From NCBI RefSeq assembly GCF_964340395.1, contig NC_135553.1:18279501-18343500 (forward strand): DNA of 64,000 nucleotides, given 5' to 3'. The position numbers were made by a program, and so were the translations under genes. Of the stretch, positions 25,395-40,600 are shown one piece after another; the stretch's first letter is position 1, and each line of letters starts with the position of its first letter. Under the pieces are notes generated by a model. The model searched no databases, was not told where the DNA came from, and worked only from the letters and a program-made list of their open reading frames with translations. The DNA comes from Glandiceps talaboti (lineage: Eukaryota > Hemichordata > Enteropneusta > Spengelidae).

Positions 25395-28300
25395 CATGTC
25401 TTTCCATCTATCTGCCTGTCTGTCTGTCCATGTGTCTGTCTATCCATCTGTCTATCCCTCTGTCTGTCTGACCATGTCTGTCCATGTCTGTCCATCTGTA
25501 TATTTCCATGTCTGTCCATATCTGTCTGTCATCTGCCTGTCTGTCTGTCCATCTATCTGTCTGTCCATCAGTCTCTCTTTCAACATCTTTCTTTTTTTCT
25601 TTTAAGAACACAAAACAAAAATAAACATTCAAAATATATCTTCACTGTCCTACCTGCAATGTAGGATGTGTGTTCTACTTATTTCACCATACAGTTCTCT
25701 GTTCTGATTCTCAGATTCTAAAATTCTTTCTATGACTGGTTTGGCGTCATGTACTCTCTTCAACCATTCATGTCTCTTTTCAATACTATTAAGGTGGTCT
25801 CTCTGTGGCTCTAGGCTTTCCAGTAAGGCCCTTAATGCAAATGCATCTGCAACCTGTGAATAAGAAATGAAAGACTCAGTGGAATTACATGTAACTTGTA
25901 AGCTACACTATAGATAAGACTCCTGAATAAACAAAAGACATAATTGCAAGGCAGATACATCACTCATTCAGAGACACATCATTCATAAAACAGTTCTGGA
26001 TATTTTATTGACAGAATACTCAGTGGTACATACAAGTTTACAATATTTTGTAGATCACCTATATACTAAAGTTAGATGATTGTAGCAATGGAATGGGAAT
26101 ATAATCATACACATAGAGATCATAGGAGCAGCTAGTTCCAATATACAGAGATTTAAAAGTCTGAAATACCATTGAATATTATTAATAGTTTTTTTTTCCG
26201 CTAAACTTTTATCAAAGCTGGCTTTAACGCAAAACACACTGTTGGGTTGTTGGTGGCCGAGCGCTTAACCACTTGCCTCTTACCCCTGCGACTTGGGTTC
26301 GAACCCATTTAGGGTTTAATCAAATTTACCACGCTGTAAGTACATGCAAGAAGAGTGTTGTTCAGTTTGACTCTACCGAACATCACAGGTTTTCCCCCAG
26401 GTACTTCGGTTTCCTCCTGCATTAACAATGGACCCATGAGGGATGACCCTCACTGGGTCTTGGGAGATAAGTGTTTAATATACTTAAAGAACTATCCAGT
26501 AGAAATAAAGATTATTATTATTGAAGTCTTGCTGATAACACTAATATATGAATAATACATGCACACTCACCAACTGAAGATCCTGCTCAACTGGGATATC
26601 AATACCATTTGGTAGAAGATGCATGATTTGACAAAAATTCTCAAGTCGGGCATGGACATAATTGTTATAAACGTGAATGTCAGGTACAGTCAACACAAAA
26701 TCAGCCACTTCACCACCTTCTTTCAAGTGATTCTCTACAGCTGCAATCTCTATAGCCCTCACTATAAACTATTGGAGGAATAATAATGTAACATTAATAT
26801 AATTCTAAAAAGTATCTTGTATATGAGTTGCTGAATGAATACTTCAGCATGATGAAAATTTCACTGTGTGGAAAATAAGCAATGAATAAAGAACTGAGCA
26901 TTTACTGGATGTTCACTCCCGGAATCACACCTATATATACCGGTATATACTTGAAACTTTCAACTGTGAGATATGATTGAAATATCAATTTGATGGTAAT
27001 GTGTAATGGGGTCATTGTAAACTGAATTTTTTATCATTGTGGTAAAAGTTGAATCATATTCTCCATTTAAAAAAACATGGCTTATTAAACTTTAATAGTG
27101 TAAATCAGGAAACTTGAAAGTTTACACTGACTAAATGTTGACCACAAGCCTCCCCAGGGAAAAAAATAGTTCTGAGTTGATAATTATGAGATATTATCCT
27201 ACCTGTATATGCTGCTCATTTGTTGCTTTAAAGACCATTCTAATATAGTCATGTAGATAACATCGGATGAAATTATTATAATTTTCATCTTTGGTGTCTG
27301 TCACAATGGTTGTACCTAGTTCTGACATCTGTAGCAAACTCTCCAAGCTTGTCTGTACACGTTGGTTGGCAGAAACTACAAAATAATACACAGAGTATGA
27401 ACTTTTGGGATAAGTGACTGTTATGGTGACATATGACACTGTTTTTACTACATATCAATTATGTCGACCTGAACAGGTGAAACATTACTTGTAAGTAATA
27501 ATTAACAACCCTTGGTCATGATCCAAGAACTTATTATTACTGTGTTTTACCAACCTGATGAACGTCAACATATTCTAAATCTGGGAACATATCGTTTTTT
27601 GTTTCTCTACTTATTATCAACCTCAACTTTTATTCATTCCTTACCTTTCATACTAGGTGCAGTTTGCCATATATCATCAACAAGTCCTTTGATTAACCAA
27701 GAGAATGGACATTGACAAGTAAAATACATCTTATTAACACTGGATGATATGACAGGAATGGTTTCTCTTGCCGTCTCTCTGACGGGTGAAAGCAGCGACT
27801 CATACTTCAACTCAGTTAATCTGGGATTCAACAAAATCTCCAACCATAGTTTGTGAAGCCAGCAGTCTGACGGAGACTGGTAAATCAAATCTAGATTATC
27901 ATCTCTGTCACAGAAAGCTATAATTTCCGCAAGTAGAGGAGTCACAGTCTTGACCAAACTCTGCCATATTGCCCTCCTGTAGATAATAATAATGATCTTT
28001 ATTCATCCAAATAAATTTGGTAATTTGTTGAATGGTCGCCACAAGAGTAGCGCCCTAGTGATGAAGAAGAGTCAAAGTGAGCATCACCTTTCTAAATACA
28101 GACCTGGTTAAATTTTACTCAAACCCAGTTAACGCTTGGTGGGGTCGAACCCAGACTGCAGAGGTAAGAGGTGTACAAGCTAACATATAACACCGGGTGC
28201 CAACAGGTTGTTTAATATAATTATTTCTGCCTTTCATGTTGTTTTATGATTACTGTCAATGATGAAACAATCTAGGACCACAAGGCTAAATTTGTTAGAA

Positions 28301-31300
28301 GCTCCACATTGTGTAAATTTGCTAAACACAGTGTATCAATTTTAATGGTCAAAACGTACGATGACACTATTATGGCTTGGGAATTGAGGCAGATATTTGC
28401 ATTGAAAAAAATTTGAAGAATATCAAATTATGTCCTTCCAGCACATGTCACTACTACTGGGGGTATTACAAAATACATCAAAAATGATCCCTACCTAAAA
28501 GTCCCATTGATTTGGATTCTTTGCCCAGTTAAAGCCTCTCTGCATAGCCACTGACCAGCACGATGTGGACCAGATCTATCGTCTTTCTCCTTTAGTAATT
28601 GACAAATTCTTCCTTTCACAACATTACTGAAGGACAGAGAATCTACAACCAAAATTAATTCGTACTTGTAAAAAATAATCCAAATATTAATTTTTTCATA
28701 AATTAATTGTTGCATTTAATGACAGTTTTGTCAGACTCACAATTTAGGTAGCTCTCCATTTCATTGCACTGCAAGTCAACTTTTTCATCCAATATTAAGT
28801 TGTTTTTTCCGTCACAAAATGAAATCTGATGATGTTAGGCAAGTTCCTTTTTCCTTCTAATTAATTGTGTAGAGTTTATGGAAGATCTAATGCCAATTCA
28901 CATTCAAGACACGCTTGTACTAACCATCATGATTTTGTCGTTGGCCTGAACTTTTTTTCAAAACAAAACCGAATCACAGGTACCTTTCAGTGTACGTTTG
29001 AAAAAAAAAAGAGACCTGTGCAGCCTACATGAGACGATGACCAAGTTCATAATCCCCCTATTAACACCACAGAACAATACTCATTGCTGATCTGTTTCTT
29101 CCTTGTCTGTGACCAAATCTAATATTTTGTATCCTATCATTGATGTTTATTTGTGTTTTTTTTCTAATTTTTATTATTATCTCAACTTACTTGCAGGTTC
29201 ATCTTGGTGTGTAAACAAATCCAACAGAATATCAATTCTCTTGGTGGATCTGTTTGTTCTGGTTTCCACATCCTCTAGCATCTTTGTTGCAGCATGGATG
29301 CAGCTTCTTAACAAACACTTTGCATCAATGAGAACAGTACGCTTGACAGTAACTGCATCTGTTACTTCTTCTACGTTATCTTCAGCTAACTCATCATTTT
29401 CAGTCTGCATCAATTCAACAACATTGCCACTGACAGGATCACTTGTATCCACTTCCATATCGCTACCTGATTTCATGATGAAATGGTTTTTATTGAGTAC
29501 AATTAAAGTTCTATGTTCAAGCAAAGAAATCTTCAAGAAAGAATCCTGAATTGAAATGAATTTTATTTCACCAGAAATGTAAGATATATACTATCTGGTA
29601 ATTTAAGCCTTTACTAAGATAGATACAAACTAAAACTATTGTCGCAACATGTTGATACAACAGTGATAAGCTATTGAATAGACGTTGGTTTAATTATAGT
29701 CTCAGTAGGGTGGAATCAGCAGAGTTTTATTGACAAAGTTCTATAGACTTGCAGTGTACTGCTTGGGGACTTCCAATGTTTGCACTATGTTGATCACAGG
29801 GTGATTAGATTCGTACAACAGAGGATCCACTATCACTCACTTGTGTATTAATCTACCACATTGAACAAAACACTTTGCATCTATCTTTAATAGTAAACCG
29901 AAAGCTCCATTACCAGTGTTTTATTTTGGTATTTGTTAAAGACAAAATTTAATGGATGACTTGAAAGTGGAATACCAGGTTTAGAAGTAAGATTAATTTT
30001 GTTATCAGTGACTGCTAATGTACCAGTGATTTTATCATTGATAACATTTTTTATATGTGCATTGATTTATGATTTCAAAATCTTGCATTCCATTACTAAA
30101 TCTCATATCCTACCATTTTCGACGTCCATAGATGATGGTGGGTCTGTGACTGTGTCCACGGTCTGGTCAGTATCTACAGAAAGTTCCATTCCAGAATCAT
30201 CTATAGGTACTTTGCCTTGAGACATTTTCCTCCGCGATTTCTTGTCGGTTCTGATTTCTGTGACATCACTTTCAAAAATAGCACTGATTGGTTGACCGTG
30301 TAATGCAGTGATTTCTGGTAAATTTGCTTGTGAGGGTCTTAGTTCATCAAGATGAACTGAAAGCCACTTTCCACCTGTTGAAGTTAAAAACAAATAGATG
30401 TTCCAAATGGTGCCACGTATTATTTTTTACACTTGTGTTGCTGTAATTTGTCTCTCTCGAAATAAAACACTTATAAAAAAAACTTCTTTTTTTTAAAAAG
30501 TTAAAAACAAAACAACACATGACATTATACATTACAGTCAATAAAGTTTTATTTTGTAACTTTTATTTGTCCTTTCTTCATTTTTAGCGTCCTTATACCA
30601 GATTTTTCTCACCAGTTTTTAATACACATCTCCACTCAGACTTTTATTCATTGATTTTATTGTCTTCCATTTTTAGCAGTACTATTTTAACCACGGTTTC
30701 ATCACCTTGTATCAATTTTGCACTTTTCACTTTTATCACAGTAGACCTCTGTTGTTGATTGTTATGTTTATTTTACTCATTTTCGTTTTGTTTTGTTTTG
30801 TTATTCCCTTTAGACCCTGATGAAGACCTCCTGTGTAAGGTCAAAACGTCGGTAATAAAGTTTTACGCCAAGCACCACATATTCTAGGCATGATGATGGA
30901 CAGTAACTTTGGTTGAAGTACATTTTATTCTTATTAACAACTTTCTTATTATTAAAAAAAAAATGTTTGTTTCTGATATTAAATGTGACTTCAGAAAATT
31001 GGGTAGGTAGGTCGGAATTTTATTTTATTTTATTTTAAATTTGTAAAAAATTACTTTGACCCCAAGATAAGATACTCGTTGGTCACAATACTTCTGTGAG
31101 AGTTTGATGAGGTTTAAAAGAAGTAAATGAAGACAATTATAAGTTAAGTAGAGGAACACGTTATACACACTGTACTGTTATAGTCTAAAAAGACCTGGTT
31201 TCTCTCTGGAATATGATTTTTTTTAAAGTGATAATAGAAGTAAATTGTTATCATTTTACCCTTTTTAATGCAAAAAATATTTAGGGTAGAGGGCTTAACC

Positions 31301-34300
31301 TAGGGTCGGTCGGATTATCGGAAACACACTATTTTTTTAAAAATTTGGCCTTAGGGTATACCAAAAGTTGTATATTGCACATCTTCAGGCCTTTTCCAGA
31401 CAAAATCACTGAAATCTTGGTTGAAATGTGTATTTGTGTAACTATATATATTGTCTCAGACTAGCATTAACTTAAGGAATTTCATGTGGTTGGCAAAACT
31501 TTAAATACTTATGAAACAAACTTTGAAATACTTGTCAAAAAGTTTATTTGGAACAATTAAACCATCTACCACTTGGACAATCTATTTCTGATCAAGACCA
31601 GCAAAGATACACTGTTCAAAAGTACTTTTCCATTTTTTTGGTTAAGAGCTTAAATTTTGAAACACCTTACTGCGACTACACTGAATTTAAAGTGTTAAAA
31701 TAGTGATAGAAAAAGTTTCCATGTATCATCAGCATCTCTTTTTTACCTTGCAGTCCATCAAAACAACCTCCAGCAATCCTTGGTAGTTGAATAATAAACA
31801 CAACATGAGCTGGTTGCCATAATCCTTTGTTTTGCTTGATGGCTTGGGCGCGTTCATCTTGAACGATGTATCTAGAACATGCAATAAGGTTGGTGTTTTC
31901 ATCACCAGAATCACACTGCACCAATAGTAGTCTCTCTTCTGCTGCCATGTCGGGGTCTCTGAAGAATTCTCTGTATGTCAAAGTAAGAGATACAAAACAA
32001 GCAATTTTACATGTTTAGTTTTTTTCTAGTGTTATCATGATTAATGCAAGTTACATGATGTGTGCACACTTTTGTGGGTATAGTCTGTAGGTGCAAGATA
32101 TGCTGTATGGGGGCGCCCTAACAAATTAGTCTAGCCCTCAACGAAAGGGAAGACCAATAAGGATGAAATAACACAACATTGAAATATGAAAAAACTTACC
32201 ATAAAATTCTTGATAGTTACTTACAAACTTTACGATATACCAGATGTGAACTTTGATGCTGGAAGGGGCAATACTATAATACTAATAACGTAAAAATTGT
32301 TTCATTAAGTCACAACGTACATTTTAAGGAGTGGGTCAGGATGGGGTTAGGAGGAATCGCACGACATCTTCACCGTAACCTTCCTACATGTAGACATAAA
32401 CGTATTTTACCTCAGGTAGGACTCGGGACTGCCTGAGGTAGGGCATACTATGTCTAGAAGGGGCTTAAGACTCACAAGATAAATATTGGACGTACCTGAC
32501 TTTCCTAGTAAATTGTTGTTCAGTTTGGAATTCCTGTAAGAACACGTTGTTTCTTTGCATCAATCTCTTCTGTAGTTCAAGATAACAGGCTAGGTCCTGG
32601 ATGTCATATCTTGATAAGAGTCTAGCATGTGTTGTCACCTAGGAAACATCGAAGCCAACTTTGAGATTCTATAGTATATTTTCATTTGTTATCGATAGAA
32701 GACACCCAACAAATTTGTTGTTTTGGTAGCTAATCAGTGTGGTATTTTAACTTGCAACACAGTCTGGGGAATCTCAATGGCGACACCTGTAACCTAGTAT
32801 GCACTGTTGCTGAGTGGTGTATTTCTGTTCTTTACATTGACTTTTTGTACATATTAGTTATTTTTTGCTTTCTATTTCAAGTCTAAAGGTAGAGTGAGGT
32901 TATATTTGTTTTTACAGTTGAAAGCTTCTGCTTTGAAGGGGCTCAAGCTGAATTTATAATTTTTGGGATGTGATTTTTTTCTGTTTATGAAAAGGTTCTC
33001 ACAGTATTCTACTAAATGAAGTATACTTAACCATCACTTGGAAGTAACTGAAATCAAACCTGGTATTAGGATATAATATATAAACGATCCAATGATGTAA
33101 TTTACAGTACGTACCAAAAAATTTACAGGAACTCCCTACTATGCAATCAACAATCAAGTATGTTCACTTGAGTAAACAGGTTATAAACTCAGCTTGTGCC
33201 ACTTTAACCATTTTTTGAGAATTTCCATATCTGAGTTTGAACAGCTGCTATTCCAAACTTACCTGGGCTAGAATTCCTGTCATTTTTCCATTTTGCTTGG
33301 CTATATTTATTTGATATTCAATGTACTCTGCCACGGAGCCATGTTTTTGCTCTTTGAAGTACTTCTGTAATATTCTCTCTGCCTGGCTACCAAGTCCTGA
33401 TCGGCTTAGACGGGCAACGGAATCAGGAGTTACGCACTGAAGCAACATGTCCTGTGCTGTCTCAAACACCTGGCATACGAAATGAGAAAATAAGTCATCA
33501 TTATATCACCACAATGCTACTACTAGTGGTTTTTCAATTGGACAATTCCTATCTGATGTATCCCTGACCAAACACATAGCACTTGTAAGACACAGTGAGG
33601 ATGGCGGGATGAAAAATCCAAACTCAGGATATCAGAAAATTTAGCTGCTTTTGTCACAAGATAATAAAAAATAAACTTTTTGAACTTGTATGTCTGGAAT
33701 GCTAAATGTAGTTAGAACTATTTGTCATAAAACATTGACTTACTATACTATGAAGCATAATTTAGCAAATCATTTTTAGAACAAGCATTAACTTCTAAAC
33801 AAGCCCTTATTTTTACACATGTTATGGTTTCTGATCATGCAAAAGAACAATTTTAAAGTTAAATTGTTGCTATAAAACTAAATCTCTTGTGTCAGTGATC
33901 TTTTGAAACAGCCAGACAGTACTACTTACAGATGGTTGTTGATTTGTGATATACTTGGTGATCAATGCACAGGTATGTGGTATACTTACATATCCAGCCC
34001 AGTCCTGGTCATCATTAGCTTCATGTTGATTCATATCAGAACAAACTTGTAGAACAATGGAAGCTATGGTGTCATTATTGAACCCAATAAATACATCTTC
34101 TACCTTGAATTCTGAAGTCGATCTATTAGTTGTTAAGAATATTAAAATAATGCCTAAATAAAAATATCATGATACAGTATAAAAATATTTAATGGAAAGA
34201 CAGGGAAGATACCACAAATATCATATAAAGAATTTTTTTGATTACAGTAGTAAATATAATTTCCTTTTCTACATTGAGATAGGTTTTTTTCACCAAATCA

Positions 34301-37300
34301 AATATATTTAATTTTGTCTCCCACCCTGTAAAAATGACAAGTATTTACTGAATGTATCTGTATCCTAGCTAAATACTTATAATTTTTGCTTCCTTATAAA
34401 TGTAGAAGGTAGTATTAAACTAAGCAAGACATATAGGGGAGAACTGTAGGTGTGCACTGAAGGGTATTCAAAATCAAGCGTACACTTTAATAATAGGACA
34501 ATTAAAACACTTACTCAATTCAATTCTTTCATTTAAATGTCATCAAAAATAGGGTCAGAGACTGGTATAACTGACCACAAGAACATAAATTTAATAATAT
34601 TGACAGAGTGAATGCAAGTCTCAACATGACATGATTATGATATGATATATGATATGATATGATAACAAATTTATATAGCGCCTGGTATCCATTTAAAATG
34701 TTCACTGGCGCTTTACAAAGTGACATGATTAGACATGGTAACTTGAACAAGTTCATTACTTGTAGTCTAATATGAACTTCCAAAAATAAACTTTTTCTGT
34801 TTCTTTGTACAAGAAAACACATATTTATTCTCAGTTCAAATCCAGGAAAAAAATGAGGGGTCACCATACAAAGTTTTCAAATAAAGGTCAAAATGATATC
34901 AAATTTTAGAATTTTAGAATCCAATATGGCCGTAGAATACAATACGGCCATATTGGATTCTACGGCCATATTGGATCCTAAAATCAAGACAATGAATCTC
35001 TAAATTTCTTTTATCATTTCAAATAAGAACAACTTTTCACATGCCAAATTTTGGAGAGAATTGAAGAACTTTGATTTTGAGGGAAATTGTTCTCCACGGT
35101 GTGCTCTAGCTCTCATAATTGCTGTTTTATAAAATGGTATGTACCTGGTGATTTCATGTTGGTGTAATTTGATAGTGGCAAAGCTATGCGTCCATTCTTT
35201 AAGTCTTTCCACCACTGTAAGTTCATCATGTGTCAACATAGTTGTCATGGCTAAGAAGTGCTTCTCCAGACGATTGATCAGAGGAATGGGAAATCTCTCA
35301 TAAACCACTTCCTTGTCTGCTACAACTATTAACCTGTAATAACAAGTGAGAGACTGATTTTAAAATATTTTGTGATATAGCTATACTACTATGTAAGTTT
35401 TCTTAGATTTGTCATTTTTATTCACAATGTAGCTAGACTTTTTTTTTTGTATTCAACATTTTTTTTCTATTGCAGTCACAGGCGAACACCCCTCCTGGAG
35501 AAATGTATTTTTGTAAACTTTTAAACACTGTGAGTTCCAAGTCCTAAATCTACATATCTCTGACCACCAAAGTACACACTCACCTGAATTCATTATGAAC
35601 TCTACATTTGACTCTGTGAGTTCCAAGTCCTAAATCTACATATCTCTGACCACCAAAGTACACATAATACTGATTCAGAGCATCATATAAACTTTCATAC
35701 AGATTTTCCAAGTTCAAGAGTACTACAGTACGACCAGTTTCCATGCATACTTTGATCCGATTGATGTTACGACACACCTGTAGTAATAACAAATTAAGGT
35801 TACAAAAAATGAGAAACATTCATTTTGGTCTGACTCATTATTTTACAGTAATTGTAACATATTGACAATAGTTATTGTAAGAGGCAATGTTGTACTAGGA
35901 TAGTTGACTTTGACTTTATGCATTAAACTTTATAAACTTGCATACAAATTTAGAAAACTGGTACATTGATTTTTCAAGTAGGATACATGATAAAATTATT
36001 GCATGAATTAAAAATCAAAAACAAATACCCTATCATCATCCATATGGCCAGTTTAAAACACTGCTGGGTAAAGGAAGGTGTGTGTGTGATACCTGAGTAT
36101 ATTCTTGGTCCTTTGGGAAACTACTGCCAAATATGATCACAGGATCATCAGAGTTCAGTAACTGTGTTCTAAGGATTCCTAAGGCAGCATAGTTCTCTGT
36201 CAGCACCAGCAGGTATCGACTCTCACTGAAACAAAAAATAATTAAGAGTCATTGGCGTTTATGACTTATATTTAATACTCAGAAACTCTAGGTTCTGCAA
36301 AACGGTTTCCCACCTGCTGACTGGTCACTTGTCGCCTGTCAGGAACTCTGAAGACTTTGGTTCCACCTAGCCAAAGTATAAGAACTCATACCGTTCTCAT
36401 CTGTTTAACCTCCTTCTCATTTATAAGCACATCCGCCTTCTTTTTACCTCAGTGTATATTTCGCAGTGTAAACATTGCATTTCTTACTTAAAGGCTGTGC
36501 TAGATTCAAAACCAAGCTTTTGTTCAAGATTTAAACTTGCTACTTCACTACCTAAAGATAATGTTGACCATTAATTGCCAGTTACAATGTCTTTTTATAA
36601 GTAATTGACCAATTTTAAGTGAATATTTCTTTGTTTACTTGATGAACAAATATCCCAGTTTAATACAACTAGTGCAGCAAATAACCCACCCCCTCCCCAT
36701 ATTAAACCAGGCTTGTGCTAAACATGGGTACAGAGCATTCTTAGAAGTGCTTCACCATTCTCCATCAGAACCTATGTATTTACCTTCCTGACATAATTTT
36801 TGGTGTCACGACAATATAATGTCACTTGAATGTTTACCCTTTTTTGGATTGTCATGTTTATCCTCACATCATCTAGTATACAGCTTGGTATGAAAGAGTG
36901 AATTCAATCTCGTCTATCAATTTAGAACTGCTACTAATCATGGAAACGTGAACACATGAAAAAAGGACAGTAACAAATTGAATGCAGTACTTACACAAAT
37001 ATTCACTATCAATTTCAACAGTTAGTTGTCAAAAGTAATACACTGATATTAACCAAAATGGTACAATTTGCAAGTTTACAGAACGTGAATAGCACTAGAG
37101 TTCACCTTTAATTTTAGAGCCAAACTATGTCCAAATGTATTCCCTTTCTAAAATTGTCCAACAACTTCATGACTCAGATAAATGAAAACTGTGATTTCAC
37201 TACTAGCATTAAAAAAAGTACAGTATTTAGAGTAACATCAAATTACCTGTCCATGTCCAGAACAGCTTGTGGTAATCCATGTAGACTGGCTTGAATCAGA

Positions 37301-37649
37301 GCTGATGGGTGACATTCAGGATCATTTTGTCCCTGTAAAGAAAATTCATACATCAAATATTTGGAAGTCTGTGGTTTATGTCAAGGATCAAGGTGGTAAA
37401 TGCACGCATTATGCTATGCAGTGTTTGGTACTGGTACTGGTTGGTGGTGCTGGTAGTAGTAGGGGGAAAGGGGTGGTGGGGTGGTAAATGAACACATGCT
37501 ATGCAGTGTTTGCTACTCAGTGGTGGTAGTATGGGGAAGGGGTGGTGGTGGGGGGGGGGGGTAAATGCACGCATTATGCTATGCAGTGTGTGCTTCTGGT
37601 ACTGGTAGTGCATAGTACATCATATTGGATTTTGATTCCATGCAAATTC

Positions 37650-37680
<31 letters not shown>

Positions 37681-40600
37681 AGTAGTGGGAGGGGGGAGCT
37701 GATAAAACTTGCATACATTTCCATAATTTCATAATTCAATTGACAAGTAACATGAAAAGTCATACCCTTTGTTTTAATTGGTCAACACTGTCCATCAGCT
37801 GTTTGAAAACTCTCACAGGATTTACATTGTCCATGCCACCAAAGTTACGGCGAATTGCATGCACCAATTGTGCCCATGTTGGCGGTTCTTTCGATGCCTT
37901 GGAAAATCCATATACCATTTTAATCAGACTGAAATATGAATTTGATATGAAAAAATGAAAGTCACACATAATACCATGTTGCCCTTGACAACCGATCACT
38001 TCAACCTGTTTAGAAAATGTGAAAGTGAGAGTATGTGTAAAAGGTGAGGATGCAGTTGTATGAACATTAAATATTTTGTCGGAGCAAACCACAAAGAGAG
38101 GCATGATATTGAGAAGAAATATCAACTCTTCGTTAACACACTTCAGTGTGTTATACCGTGTCAGAATTTAAGTATGAAGCTGCAATCATTTGCAATTAGC
38201 ATATTCATAACTCGTTCCTCGTGTGGAGAAAATAGTTTCATCATTGCATTTCACATAAAAAGTAGAGTGGTTATTTGTATGACATATGATAAAATTTTAC
38301 ATGAATTTTTATCTCGTGTATATGTAAAGAATTGTAAATTTTAAATACTTTAGAGAATATTAAATTAGTGATTACAAAGCTATGACATTCCTGTGTACAT
38401 CTCTACCCATATTTTGATATTTCAAAACTATATATGTCAGTGGAAACGGTGGTTTGAGGCTTTCCTATATGAAGTATTCGATTATGATCTCTACGTCCAT
38501 CTATGCAGTATATACCTGTCTGAGTTGATCAATAACAAGCCCATAAATAAATAACCTTTATTTATACTGGATAGTTCTTTAAGTATATAAACACTTGTCT
38601 CCCAAGAAGTCCAGTGAGGGCCATCCCTCATGGTTTCAGTGTTAGTGCAGGAGGAAACCGGAGTATCCAGGGAAAACCTGCATTGTTCGGTAGAGTCACA
38701 CTGAACGACGCGCTTCTTACTTACAGCGTGGTAAATTTAATCAAACCCTGAATGGGTTTGAACCCTGACCACAGTGGAAAGAGGAAAGTGGTTTAATCAA
38801 TTGGCCACCGACAACCCCTACCTTGTTTGTTACATACTACAATCAAAGGCAATACCTGTAGAAATCTCTTAAGCCAAAGAACTCCTTTTCTTGGGTTTCA
38901 TACAGTCTAAGATATCCTCTAGAGAGTGTTGGAATCAGTGGATCAATGCGTGCAAACACTAACTGATCAGTTGAGCAGATACCCCTGAAATCAAAGACAT
39001 AGTCACATATCAGTCACTACAAATACAGACGGTGATTATATGGCTTTTCTTTCAATCTCAAACATTGTCCAATCTACTCACTCTTCGTCACTTTGGTTGT
39101 TGGTATGAATGTTGTAACTTTCAAATGGTTGTCTTCACATAAAAAATACAAACTCAAAGTTTTTTTTTTTTAGAGTATCTATAGCTGTATATTATATATT
39201 ATTCTAAGGGACTATCGCACAATGTCACACAAGCTCAGTAAATGAATTTTGTTCGTTTTGGGGTTGATGGGCTCTGGCATCATTGTGATTGCTGAACTTC
39301 ATTTTTTGCACTTCTAACCAAATTTTGAAAACTGTCATACTTCAATGACAACAGGTTCTGTATTTACTACTGAAATGTTGATAAGTTGATTAAAATTTAC
39401 ATCTAATGTGTGATATGGTGCTGGGTTTCCAGTACTTTTTTTGATGTCACAGTGTTTACCATCATGTTTTTACATTGCTATGATTGTAGTGGTGTATATA
39501 AACATATCAATGTTGCACTTGTGAATGTTAGGTTAGGGGAGAGGGAAGGGGTTTTTGACCTCAAGGAACAAAATTTGTTTATTGAGTTTGTGCGACATTG
39601 TGCAATCATCCCTAACTTGAATGTTGTGAAAAGTGAAGACTACTGTTACTCTAAATGAACATAAAGAATCCAAATTATTACAATCATTTATTCCCACAAA
39701 TATACATATTATATATATAAGATACAGTATACTAATGATAAATGATTACATGATACCAGTAAATGGGTATTCAAGGTAGCTGACTAGCAACTAATAAAAT
39801 CCAAGACCTGTTAAAATATATCCAAATTTAGACAAAAACCAATATCTAGGCTTTCAAAAACTGTTCCAAAACACTAAGTTACAATACATAAATACAATTG
39901 AGCACATAAATTTCCACACATGAAAGTAAATGAAAGGAAACTGATGTTGAGTAGTCTACTGGTATTGAAACTAACTGGGAAATTTAAGATATTGTTTGTA
40001 TTTTCCCTTGAATTACGACCTGCAGTGAAAATCCTGATATCTATCGGTATGCTATGACAAAGTTTTGATCCTGCAAACTTAATGGTAAATTGTCCTGTCC
40101 TATACTCAGCCATTGGAGTATTTTGATCATTCCTGGTACTTTGTCTAGTTATGTATGAATAATTAATTGGAGTGAAAAAGTCACGAAATATGTGAAGTGT
40201 GTTCTTGTTAAGTACATCGTGAATAATATCCGACTGCAATTAACAAGGCATGCAAAATACTTACTTTGCACTTTCTACAAGTTCATCTTCATCTGGTACT
40301 CCTCTAGACACCAGTATTCCTCTGTTCATCTTGGCTGGATCTAAAGCCCAATTAGAGATTCCTATAAAGGCTACTTTCTTGTGAGCTGGTGGATTATCAT
40401 CGTCATCACAGCCATACTCCAGTAAAGGATGTAAAGTCTGAAACAATTATTTAACAGACAGTTTTTCAAAATGACTGATGGCACATGTAATAAGTACATA
40501 TATAACACAACACACAAAAGGAAATGAACAATATGTGGACCACATACAAAAGGAAATGAACATCTTATGGATGTAAGAAAGAGTTGGGCCTTACCTTAAG

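Noticed and set aside
25255-25605. Cys-Leu-Ser-Val repeat proteins (also at 45,497-45,828, 46,198-46,523 and 416-786)
   Set aside because: All are translations of tetranucleotide or dinucleotide microsatellites.
26247-26320. tRNA gene on the plus strand
   Set aside because: Has A- and B-box-like sequences, but the body and repeat tail that follow and the second copy at 38,543-38,818 identify a SINE. The 61,701 and 27,985 heads were rejected as tRNA genes for similar reasons.
29103-29549. 148-codon plus-strand frame
   Set aside because: Antisense shadow of exon 38.
39410-39658. 82-codon plus-strand frame
   Set aside because: It lies mostly within an inverted-repeat element (39,208-39,612).
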